Both the position numbers and the translations under genes were made by a program. The notes beneath the pieces are model-generated. The model was not told the DNA's origin. It made no database searches and saw nothing but the letters and a program-made list of their open reading frames with translations. This document shows, piece by piece, positions 7,217 through 13,831 of a stretch of DNA of 64,000 bases. Source of the DNA: Spirochaetes bacterium ADurb.BinA120 (GTDB lineage: Bacteria; Spirochaetota; UBA4802; UBA5368); the NCBI GenBank assembly GCA_002069125.1, contig MVZN01000003.1:1-64000 (forward strand), written 5' to 3'. How positions within the stretch are numbered: position 1 is the stretch's first letter; every line of letters begins with the position of its first letter.

Positions 7217-8866
7217 TCAGTCGAAGGCCATGTCGTCCAGCAGGGCCTCCGGTATGGCCGGCGCTATTCTACGCACCTCCTCCTTCCCGGTAAAAGGCCG
7301 CCGGAGCACAAGCTCGCTCGCGCTCTTCCTCCCGATGCCTGCGATAAGCTCCAGCGCCTTCGCCGGCAGATCGTTTATCCCGAGCGGGCGGGGCAGGGCG
7401 GCGAGAGAGCGCTCGCGGTGTCCTACCACAATTAGGTCCGCGAAGCTTTTAAGGGGCAGCTCGAGCGGGACCGCCGCCGTAATGGAATAGCTTGCAATCT
7501 GCTTTGCGAGCGAGTAGCCGTGCCGCCGCTCCTCCACCAGCGCCTCGCGGAGCACCGTGCCCGCGGGGTACACCCGCCGGAGCATTACATGGTCTATCTC
7601 TTCGCGGATGCGCCTTTTATAGTACTCGTAGCGGTTTCGTATCCTCACTGCCGGCTCGCGAAACGCCCCTCCCGCGGCGGTGCCGGGATACGGCAGGAGC
7701 TTCCGGATGTTGATGCGCTTTATCATAAGTCCCGCCCCGGCGATTGCCGCCAGCCCCTCGTAGTTCAGCCTGAAGGTATCCATGGACTCGCCCGGCAGGC
7801 CGTGTATAAGGTTTATTCCGGGTAGAAGCGCCGGAAGCCCCTCCTCCCGCCGCCCGCCGATGTCGTTTACCAGGCGCACCGCCTCGAGCAGTTCGCGCGC
7901 GTTAACCTTGAGGCCGTTACGCGCAATGACTGCCGGGTCGAGCGATTCCACGCCCATGGCGAGCGTGTCGCCCGGCGTTATCGCCCCCACGATGGCGCGA
8001 AGTATCGCGGCCGACTCGCTTGGAAAGTTCGCTATAGTGCCGGGGTTTCCGTTGTCGATGTTCAGCACGCGGATGGCCCCGGCGTCGCGCCGTTTTTTAA
8101 GTTCGCCGAAAAGATCCGAAACCGCCTCCACCGAAGGGCGGGGGAAGCCCTTTCGAAATTCGGCGAAGGGGGTGCGGTACTGGAGGATGTCGGCCTGCCG
8201 TCCAAGCCGAAAGCGCGTAACGCCGGCGGCGATAAGCGCGTCGATCTCCGACAGGATATCGCCCTCGTCGCGGAACTCGAGCTCGTGTGTCGCGCCCTCG
8301 GAGCAGAACGAGCAGTGCGACAGCCGCGGACAGCCGCGGAAGGTCTCGATCTCGCAGATGATGTTGGGGTGATCGGGATGCCTGCGCGCGAGCCCGGCCC
8401 CACTTACGGCCCAGCGGGCGATCTGTTCGGTTGTGCGCCTTTCGTCCGAGGGCGCGCCGCGGGCCTTTGTATAGGCATACGCCTCTATATCGCGGAGAAC
8501 CGGAAGGCAGTTGGGCCGCCTCTCGCGCTCTAAAAGCGGGGCTATCATCCCTCCCACGGCGAATTCCTGGCGCGGGTTCGCGTCCATAGTGCGGAGCAGC
8601 TCCGCAAGGGTGCCAATTCGGTGTCCTAAGTACTTCCCCGGCACAACCGCCCCGCCGATTACGAAGGCCTCCTCGTAGCGCTCCTCCAGCCGATAGCCCG
8701 AAACCCTCAGATTGTCGATGGTGAGGTAGTCGACCGCCTCCGGCGGGACTCCGGCGTCGAACAGCGCGCCGAGAATATAACGGGGATAGGGCGCGACGAA
8801 GGGGGGCACGCCAAGACAGGCGGGCTCGTCGACGTAGCAGTCGAGTATGAGGAAACGCCTATTCAT
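7217..8866 (-). CDS. radical SAM protein with C-terminal helix-hairpin-helix (COG1031-like)
   Basis: About 549 residues from ATG at 8866 (a GTG at 8878 adds four). The cluster-binding motif is at C179, C185 and C188, a CX5CX2C spacing instead of the usual CX3CX2C. Downstream elements LNIDNGNPG, MGVESLDP and LIHGLPGES fit a B12-type-like radical SAM TIM barrel. The last 60 residues form a helix-hairpin-helix (KALELIAGIGRKSASELVLRRPF) that should bind nucleic acid. I know this architecture mainly from archaea, as COG1031. The start overlaps the HD-protein stop by 8 bases, so the pair is coupled. The likely substrate is an RNA or a protein bound to nucleic acid, but this is inference. Confidence 0.8.
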   Translation of the reverse strand: MNRRFLILDCYVDEPACLGVPPFVAPYPRYILGALFDAGVPPEAVDYLTIDNLRVSGYRLEERYEEAFVIGGAVVPGKYLGHRIGTLAELLRTMDANPRQEFAVGGMIAPLLERERRPNCLPVLRDIEAYAYTKARGAPSDERRTTEQIARWAVSGAGLARRHPDHPNIICEIETFRGCPRLSHCSFCSEGATHELEFRDEGDILSEIDALIAAGVTRFRLGRQADILQYRTPFAEFRKGFPRPSVEAVSDLFGELKKRRDAGAIRVLNIDNGNPGTIANFPSESAAILRAIVGAITPGDTLAMGVESLDPAVIARNGLKVNARELLEAVRLVNDIGGRREEGLPALLPGINLIHGLPGESMDTFRLNYEGLAAIAGAGLMIKRINIRKLLPYPGTAAGGAFREPAVRIRNRYEYYKRRIREEIDHVMLRRVYPAGTVLREALVEERRHGYSLAKQIASYSITAAVPLELPLKSFADLIVVGHRERSLAALPRPLGINDLPAKALELIAGIGRKSASELVLRRPFTGKEEVRRIAPAIPEALLDDMAFD

Positions 8867-9437
8867 CCGCGAGCCCACAGAGGGCCTGGAGTCCCCTGGC
8901 GCCGGACCTCATGCGGCGGGCTATCTTGGCCTCAACGGCGCGTGCGAGCTCGAAATTCCCGCGTATAAGGGCCTCGCGTTCGGGCGTACCGCCATAGCGG
9001 ACCACGAGGTCCTCCAGGCGCTCGTCGAGCGAAACGACCGTGTCGTGCATCACGCGTTTGTCGGCGTAGTAGACTATCTCGCTTTCGAGGAGAGGCCCGT
9101 CGGGGGCGAAGCTTTCAAGGTAGACGTGCTGTTCGATGATCCGGGCGACCCTCTCCATACCGAGGCCCCGCACGAGCTCGCCCCCCGATTTGTCGTGGCG
9201 CTCCCTCGTTCCAAGCGCGCGGGTCTTGGTGATGTCGTGCAGCAGGGCGGCCGCCACAACGAGAGGGCGCTCCATCCCGTCCGGGGCGACAAGATCATCC
9301 ACAATGGATGTGGCGACGCGCATCACGGCCTCCGAGTGGGCCTTTATGTTGTGCAGCATGCCGTGTTCCTCGGCGAGCGCGCGGCATTCGCTTTCGGAGG
9401 GCACTCGGTCGCTCGCCGGTTGTCGTTCGGTCTTCAT
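8859..9437 (-). CDS. HD-domain phosphohydrolase
   Basis: 192 residues with a CAGGTGA ribosome site. The metal-binding pattern of the HD superfamily is present: the histidine in HNIKAHS near residue 33, LLHDITKT near residue 66, a histidine in the EQHVY segment, and the aspartate in YYADKRVMHD. This single-domain type (HDIG-like) usually hydrolyses phosphomonoesters or nucleotides; the substrate here is unknown. It lies between the SET protein and the radical SAM protein on one minus-strand transcript and overlaps the latter by 8 bases, which suggests linked function. Confidence 0.85.
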   Translation of the reverse strand: MKTERQPASDRVPSESECRALAEEHGMLHNIKAHSEAVMRVATSIVDDLVAPDGMERPLVVAAALLHDITKTRALGTRERHDKSGGELVRGLGMERVARIIEQHVYLESFAPDGPLLESEIVYYADKRVMHDTVVSLDERLEDLVVRYGGTPEREALIRGNFELARAVEAKIARRMRSGARGLQALCGLADE

Positions 9438-9516
9438 TCGGGTTCACCTGTCGTGCGATGCGGCCAGCCGGCGGGGGGCGGTAGCGTGGCGACAGGCGTT
9501 TGGGCGGACGGGGTGC

Positions 9517-10107
9517 TTAGAAGGCCGACTGCGGGGCCGGCTGCTCGTCCGCTGAAGGCGGGAAGCCCGCGCCCGGTCCGGCGGCCATCGCCGCGATGTC
9601 CGGCGTGCGCTCAAGTCCCGCGAGAATAAAGCCTGGAACGGCGCCCAGCGCCATGTAACGCTCCCTGGTATCCGCCGGCAGGTGCCGGAAATCGCGTATC
9701 CTTCCCCTGCAGGAGGGGCTTTCGCACCGGCATTCCATCTCCCAGAAATTCTCGTCCATAGAGGTGGAATAGTCAAAGCTTATTTCCTCGCCCCTCAGGA
9801 TGGGCCGAATGGCGAAGAGATAGGCCCTGCCGTCATCGATCCTCAAGCCGCAGTTGGGATCGCAGGAGTGGTTGATGAAATTGTCGGCCGTCACTGTGGG
9901 GCCCAGAAAGACGTTATGGTCGATCTGCAGAAAGTGGTTGTTGTCGGGGACGACGAGGGCCATGTACTCCTCGCGGCTGAAGCGCTCGCCGCCGAATTCA
10001 ATTATAAACGAGCCCGCATCAAAGTCTTTTGCGGCGAATACCGAACGGCCGCGCTGGGTCTCGCCTATTACGAGACCCTCTCCCGAAGCGATTGATCCTT
10101 CATCCAT
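9517..10107 (-). CDS. SET-domain protein, predicted protein lysine methyltransferase
   Basis: 196 residues. It has the SET hallmarks in order: GRSVFAAKDFDAGSFIIEFGG at the start of the fold, the pseudoknot motif NFINHSCDPNCGL, GEEISFDYST, and a post-SET cysteine cluster (ECRCESPSCRG) that would bind zinc with the NHSC cysteine. All the S-adenosylmethionine and lysine-channel motifs look intact. SET proteins are common in eukaryotes and sporadic in bacteria. The C-terminal 45 residues are Pro/Ala-rich and probably disordered. The start at 10107 has its best GGAGG site about 16 bases away, so initiation may be weak. A TTGACA-like -35 lies on this strand at 10302-10307, without a clear -10. Confidence 0.85.
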   Translation of the reverse strand: MDEGSIASGEGLVIGETQRGRSVFAAKDFDAGSFIIEFGGERFSREEYMALVVPDNNHFLQIDHNVFLGPTVTADNFINHSCDPNCGLRIDDGRAYLFAIRPILRGEEISFDYSTSMDENFWEMECRCESPSCRGRIRDFRHLPADTRERYMALGAVPGFILAGLERTPDIAAMAAGPGAGFPPSADEQPAPQSAF

Positions 10108-10211
10108 ATGGTGGGCGCCGCCACCCCTCCTTTAACGCTGTTATGGACCGAAGTGCCGGCGGAGGCCAGGCACCCCGAACGGGATGATGGCGAATCCGCA
10201 CCTGGCATACA

Positions 10212-10248
10212 AGAGCGCTCTCCTCCGTATAATGGAAAAGAGCGCTCG
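10212..10248. repeat. pair of palindromic sites AGAGCGCTC spaced 27 bp apart
   Basis: AGAGCGCTCT at 10212-10221 and AGAGCGCTCG at 10239-10248 are each nearly perfect palindromes. Together they could also form a 9-bp hairpin with a 17-nt loop. A TATAAT hexamer (10228-10233) lies between them. They lie in the leader region of the minus-strand SET gene. They may be a dimeric repressor operator or an mRNA leader hairpin. The rest of 10108-10360 shows no gene. Confidence 0.45.
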
Positions 10249-10360
10249 TGGACGCATTCCGGCCTGTTAATTGAATGTACAGGAATAACGCTCCTTTGTT
10301 TTGTCAACGCATTTTCCGGGGTTTTCCCGTTTCCGGAAACACGAAATTCGGCAAAATGCG

Positions 10361-10389
10361 AAAATAAGGGGCGGCCCCGGCCGCCCCTT
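10361..10389 (-). terminator. rho-independent terminator of the 46-codon gene
   Basis: GC-rich inverted repeat with arms AAGGGGCGGCC (10366-10376) and GGCCGCCCCTT (10379-10389), followed on the minus strand by ATTTT (10365-10361). It lies 22 bases beyond the stop codon of the small gene at 10411-10551. The inner base pairs must open to make a loop. Confidence 0.7.
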
Positions 10390-10410
10390 CCACTTTCCGG
10401 CGACAGGGGA

Positions 10411-10551
10411 CTACAGCATTATGTGTCTTGCCAGGAAATGTTCGTTGACATTGTTCCGGGCGGAATCGTCGAGCTCGTTGAAGATGGTCTCACACCTACG
10501 GTAGTAGTCGCAGCGATCGTCGATGCAGAAAGAAGCCGTTAGGTTTTTCAT
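10411..10551 (-). CDS. 46-residue cysteine-containing small protein, unknown
   Basis: A short ORF from ATG at 10551 to TAG at 10411-10413, preceded by a near-perfect CGGAGGT ribosome site (10557-10563) five bases from the ATG. The protein begins MKNLTASFCIDDRCDYYRRC and has three cysteines (9, 14, 20) spaced CX4CX5C, then an acidic/Asn-rich segment (NELDDSARNNVNEHF) and a basic end. It could bind a metal or form a disulfide. A sigma70-like promoter (10735-10762) and a terminator (10361-10389) frame it as a single-gene unit with a leader of about 175 bases. I do not recognise the family. Confidence 0.65.
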   Translation of the reverse strand: MKNLTASFCIDDRCDYYRRCETIFNELDDSARNNVNEHFLARHIML

Positions 10552-10734
10552 GGCTTACCTCCGTATATATCCGGCACTTTGGTCTTTCAAGTTGTCCCGG
10601 GCCTTCGAAGGCCTTCCTTAAAAATAAATGGGCCTTCGTAAGTCCCGGTGTGAGACAGAAACTCTATTATAAACGCCGATCCTTCCCTTAAAGGGTTGGC
10701 GGCGATATGTTCATCAAATCAACTCCTATATTTC

Positions 10735-10762
10735 AGTATATTATAAGATGCTAAAAAGTCAA
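10735..10762 (-). promoter_or_regulatory. sigma70-like promoter of the 46-codon gene
   Basis: On the minus strand TTGACT (10762-10757), 16 bp, TATACT (10740-10735). The leader to the ATG at 10551 is about 175 bases. It contains the perfect palindrome GGCCTTCGAAGGCC near 10600 and a partial repeat of it near 10632, which could fold and control expression. No gene is seen on the plus strand in 10552-10817. Confidence 0.65.
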
Positions 10763-10817
10763 GCCTCTTCGAAAAAATAATTGCAAAATTTGCGGTAATT
10801 AAAACAATTATATATCT

Positions 10818-11951
10818 ATGAATAAATCGAACCTGCTTACATCGCCCGCGCTTTTCCGCTCCCGTGTGATTCCCAACCGGCTTGCCGCGCAGGCCATGGA
10901 GACCAATTCCGCCGCCCCGGGCGGCGGTGTCGGCGAGGCCCAGTTCGCTCGCTACGGCTCTCTGGCCGCCGGAGGATGGGGGATTGTCATAATGGAGGCG
11001 GTATCGGTCACCGCGGACTCACTGGCACGCGTTCGCGGCCTCGTAATGAATAAAGAAAGCGTCGACGGCTTCCGCCGCCTGGTCGATTCGTTCAAAGCGG
11101 TAAATCCCGATTCGCTCTTCATCATTCAGCTTACCCACGCTGGTCGTTTTGCCGGAGGCTTTTCGCGCCCCTTTAGCGGCTGCGGCGACGATTCCGCGCC
11201 CCGTATCTCCGCGGCCGGTCTCGACGCGGTGCGCAACCTGCACGGCGAGGCCGCACGCCTCGCCGCGAGCGCGGGCTTCGACGGGGCCGAACTTAAGGCC
11301 TGCCACGGCTACCTTGCCGGCGAGCTTCTCCGCCCGCTGAACGACCGCGGCGACGACTACGGCGGGAGCCCGGCCAATCGCGCGCGCCTTGTCGCCTCGG
11401 CTATCGCCGACGCAAGGGCGGTGCGGCCCGGCTTTCTCGCCGGGGTGCGCGTTTCGCTCTACGAGGGGCTGCGCGGCGGCTGCGGCACGGCCGGGCCGGA
11501 GGGGCTGATGGAGGACCTGGCGGACATGAGGACGGTGCTTGCAAAGATTGCCGGGGCGGGCGCCGATTATATCAACGTCTCCGCGGGAGTCCCGGCGATA
11601 ACGCCGCAGCTTACGCGCCCGCTCAAGGGAAACGCCTTCGATCTGTACCACCACTTCCGGTATGCGCGAACGGTAAGACAGTGGTTTCCGGATGTGCCCG
11701 TCATCGGCTCGGCCTATTCCACGGGGGGCGAGTCCGCCGCCTCGTTCGCCGAGGAGAACATCTCCGCCGAGTACGCGGACATCGCGGGCTTCGGGCGGCA
11801 GAGCCTGGCCGACCCATTTTATCCGAAAAAGCTTAAGAACGCCCCGGGAAGCATCGACTACTGCACGCTCTGCGGAGGCTGCTCCCGCCTTCTTAAAAAC
11901 CAGAAGCCCGTCCGCTGCACCACCTATGCGCGCGAAGGAGGGGGCCGATGA
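10818..11951 (+). CDS. Old Yellow Enzyme-like flavin oxidoreductase with C-terminal Cys motif
   Basis: 377 residues. A TIM-barrel NADH:flavin oxidoreductase of the 2,4-dienoyl-CoA reductase/BaiCD branch: FIIQLTHAGR, ELKACHGYLAGELLRPLNDRGD (the usual HXYL active-site segment), DYINVSAG, and a late GFGRQSLADPF phosphate site. The end carries CTLCGGCSRLLKNQKPVRC, a CX2CX2CX11C pattern fitting a 4Fe-4S cluster. It stops there, without the C-terminal FAD/NAD domains of full dienoyl-CoA reductases. The family reduces activated C=C bonds. There is no Shine-Dalgarno before the ATG and the upstream is AT-rich with an AACAAT/TATAT region, so a leaderless transcript is possible. It is the first gene of the sugar-acid operon. 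Confidence 0.87.
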   Translation: MNKSNLLTSPALFRSRVIPNRLAAQAMETNSAAPGGGVGEAQFARYGSLAAGGWGIVIMEAVSVTADSLARVRGLVMNKESVDGFRRLVDSFKAVNPDSLFIIQLTHAGRFAGGFSRPFSGCGDDSAPRISAAGLDAVRNLHGEAARLAASAGFDGAELKACHGYLAGELLRPLNDRGDDYGGSPANRARLVASAIADARAVRPGFLAGVRVSLYEGLRGGCGTAGPEGLMEDLADMRTVLAKIAGAGADYINVSAGVPAITPQLTRPLKGNAFDLYHHFRYARTVRQWFPDVPVIGSAYSTGGESAASFAEENISAEYADIAGFGRQSLADPFYPKKLKNAPGSIDYCTLCGGCSRLLKNQKPVRCTTYAREGGGR

Positions 11952-12961
11952 GCCCAAAACGTCCCCGAAGGCTCGACGACATAGCGCGAACGTGCGGAGT
12001 ATCGGCCAGCACCGTCTCGCGCGTGCTGTCCAACGCCCCCGGCATCTCCGCCGGCACCCGGCGAAGGGTGCTCGAGGCGGTGGAGGCCTGCGATTTTTCC
12101 CCACGCAAGAGGAAGCGCCATATAAGCAGGAGCGCCATTCGCATTACAGTCGTAATCCCCGGGCGCCAGCGCCTGGCCACAAACCCCTTCTTCGACCCCG
12201 GCGAGTTGGTCGTGGCCATCAACAACGCCTTCGGCGATGTTCCGCGCGAGGTTTCGCTTCTCACCTACGAGGATCTGGGTGCCCCTACCGGCCTGCCGGG
12301 CCCCGGCGCCGACGGGTTCATCTTCGCCTTCGGTGAGATCGACGACTCCATGCGCGGGCTCCTTCGGGGGGCCGACATCCCGTACATATTCCTTAACCGC
12401 GTCCGCCAAGGCGAAAGCTACGTCTCGTGCAATAACTTTAAGGGCATGCTTCGCCTGGGGAGGCACCTTGCGGAGCGCTCTTACCGTCGCGTGGGCTATC
12501 TGGGCTGCGCCGACAACGTCATCGACATTGACCGCTACCGTGGCTTTGCGGTGGCCATGACCGAGGCAGGCCTTTCGGATTTCAAAGCGAACGTCTACCG
12601 CGCCGCCGAGATCGCATCGGTGGACGGGAGGGCGGCCGCCTTCTTCAAGGAGAGGCGCTGCGACGCGGTGATGTGCTTTAACGACAATTTCGCCATCCGC
12701 CTCATCTCGCATTTCCGCGACATGGGACTTCACGTTCCGGGCGATGTCGCCGTTACCGGTTTCGACCGCTCGCCCGCACAGGCGCTCTTCCGGCCCTCCA
12801 TAACGACCATCAGCCTCTCGACCTACGAGATGGCTTTTCTCGCCGCGCGCTGGCTTCGCGACAACATCGAACAGCGGGAGGCTCGAATCATGCGCCTGGA
12901 GGTGGAGGGCGCGTTTATAGAGGGGGATTCTGTAGGGTGGAGGAGGGTCCGCGATGCCTGA
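11948..12961 (+). CDS. LacI-family transcriptional regulator
   Basis: 337 residues; the start overlaps the upstream stop as ATGA. The N-terminal helix-turn-helix RLDDIARTCGVSASTVSRVLSN (about residues 8-29) and hinge helix RRRVLEAVEACDFSPRKRKR are canonical. A periplasmic-binding-protein-like sensor domain follows (GADGFIFAFG, YIFLNRV, RVGYLGCADN, DAVMCFNDN, PGDVAVTGFDRSP). It should sense a sugar or sugar acid and control the surrounding catabolic genes. Its place inside the operon suggests autoregulation. The effector cannot be read from sequence. Confidence 0.92.
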   Translation: MSPKRPRRLDDIARTCGVSASTVSRVLSNAPGISAGTRRRVLEAVEACDFSPRKRKRHISRSAIRITVVIPGRQRLATNPFFDPGELVVAINNAFGDVPREVSLLTYEDLGAPTGLPGPGADGFIFAFGEIDDSMRGLLRGADIPYIFLNRVRQGESYVSCNNFKGMLRLGRHLAERSYRRVGYLGCADNVIDIDRYRGFAVAMTEAGLSDFKANVYRAAEIASVDGRAAAFFKERRCDAVMCFNDNFAIRLISHFRDMGLHVPGDVAVTGFDRSPAQALFRPSITTISLSTYEMAFLAARWLRDNIEQREARIMRLEVEGAFIEGDSVGWRRVRDA

Positions 12962-13742
12962 GCGCTCGGGAGCGGGAAAAGTCGCGCTGGTAACCGGCTC
13001 GACCGCCGGCATAGGCCGGGCCATGGCCCTCGCGCTCGCGGCCGAGGGCTTTTCGGTGGTGCTGAACGGCCGTCGCGCGGAGGCCGAGGCGAAGGCGGCC
13101 CTTTCCGAGGTGCGAAGCGCGGGAGGTGATGAAAATTCGTGCATCTACGCACGTGCGGACGTTTCGCTCGAGGCGGGCCGAGAGGCCCTCTTCGAGGCGG
13201 TGAGAGCGCGCTTCGGGCGGCTGGACGTTCTTGTAAACAACGCCGGGATAAGCACGGAAGGCCGGCGGGACATGCTCGATCTCACCGAGGAGGCGATGCT
13301 TCGCGTGCTCAGGACGAACCTAATAGGGCCGTTTCTGCTTAGCTCGCGATTTTCTGACCTCTTAATGAACGGGGAGGGGGCGCGCTATATGGTGAACATC
13401 TCCTCCATCTCGGCCTATCTTCCCTCGGTCAATCGCGCGGACTATTGCCTCTCCAAGGCCGGCATGGCCATGATGACGAAGCTGTTCGCGGCGCGCCTGG
13501 CCCCGTACGGCGTGCGCGTCTTCGAGATACGGCCGGGGATCGTCCGCACAGACATGACGGCGCCTGTGGCGGAGAGGTACGACAGGCTTATAGATGCCGG
13601 GCTCCTGCCGCTTGGCCGCTGGGGCGAGCCCGGGGACGTGGCGCGCGCCCTTGTGGCGGTGGTGCGAGGGCACCACGACTACTCAACGGGCGAGGTTATA
13701 AACGTGGACGGCGGGTTCCAAATAAGCCGCGGGGCCCTGTAG
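12954..13742 (+). CDS. short-chain dehydrogenase/reductase (3-ketoacyl-ACP-reductase-like)
   Basis: 262 residues, overlapping the LacI stop by 8 bases. The Rossmann cofactor motif TGSTAGIGRAMAL (residues 14-26), NNAGIS, the catalytic serines in MVNISSISAY, and YCLSK (the YX3K pair) are all present, with the end segment GEVINVDGGF. Such classical SDRs include KduD-type sugar-acid dehydrogenases, which fits the operon. The arginine of NGRRAE after the second strand suggests NADP(H) preference. The exact substrate is inferred from context only. Confidence 0.9.
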   Translation: MPERSGAGKVALVTGSTAGIGRAMALALAAEGFSVVLNGRRAEAEAKAALSEVRSAGGDENSCIYARADVSLEAGREALFEAVRARFGRLDVLVNNAGISTEGRRDMLDLTEEAMLRVLRTNLIGPFLLSSRFSDLLMNGEGARYMVNISSISAYLPSVNRADYCLSKAGMAMMTKLFAARLAPYGVRVFEIRPGIVRTDMTAPVAERYDRLIDAGLLPLGRWGEPGDVARALVAVVRGHHDYSTGEVINVDGGFQISRGAL

Positions 13743-13789
13743 CGGGCGCACGGCAGGGGCGCGCGGGAAAGGCCGTTTCGGAGGGCGGC

Positions 13790-13831
13790 ATGACGGATCG
13801 GGACAGGGCGAAATGGAAAAAACGCGCATAA
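13790..13831 (+). CDS. possible 13-residue leader/coupling ORF
   Basis: ATG at 13790 follows GGAGGG at 13780-13785, the best ribosome site in this gap, and encodes MTDRDRAKWKKRA. It ends at 13831 inside the next gene, whose ATG at 13813 is in another frame. Ribosomes leaving this ORF could reinitiate on the flavoprotein gene. It may equally be a chance ORF. Confidence 0.25.
   Translation: MTDRDRAKWKKRA

Noticed and set aside
8279-8345. Short direct repeat (GACAGCCGCGGACAGCCGCGG) near 8320
   Set aside because: It lies in the radical SAM coding sequence, encodes part of the cysteine motif region and is only two units long, so it is not a CRISPR or regulatory repeat.
10108-10542. 144-codon plus-strand ORF
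   Set aside because: It runs through the paired palindromes, the terminator and the small cysteine gene on the other strand, has no ribosome site and low-complexity sequence.
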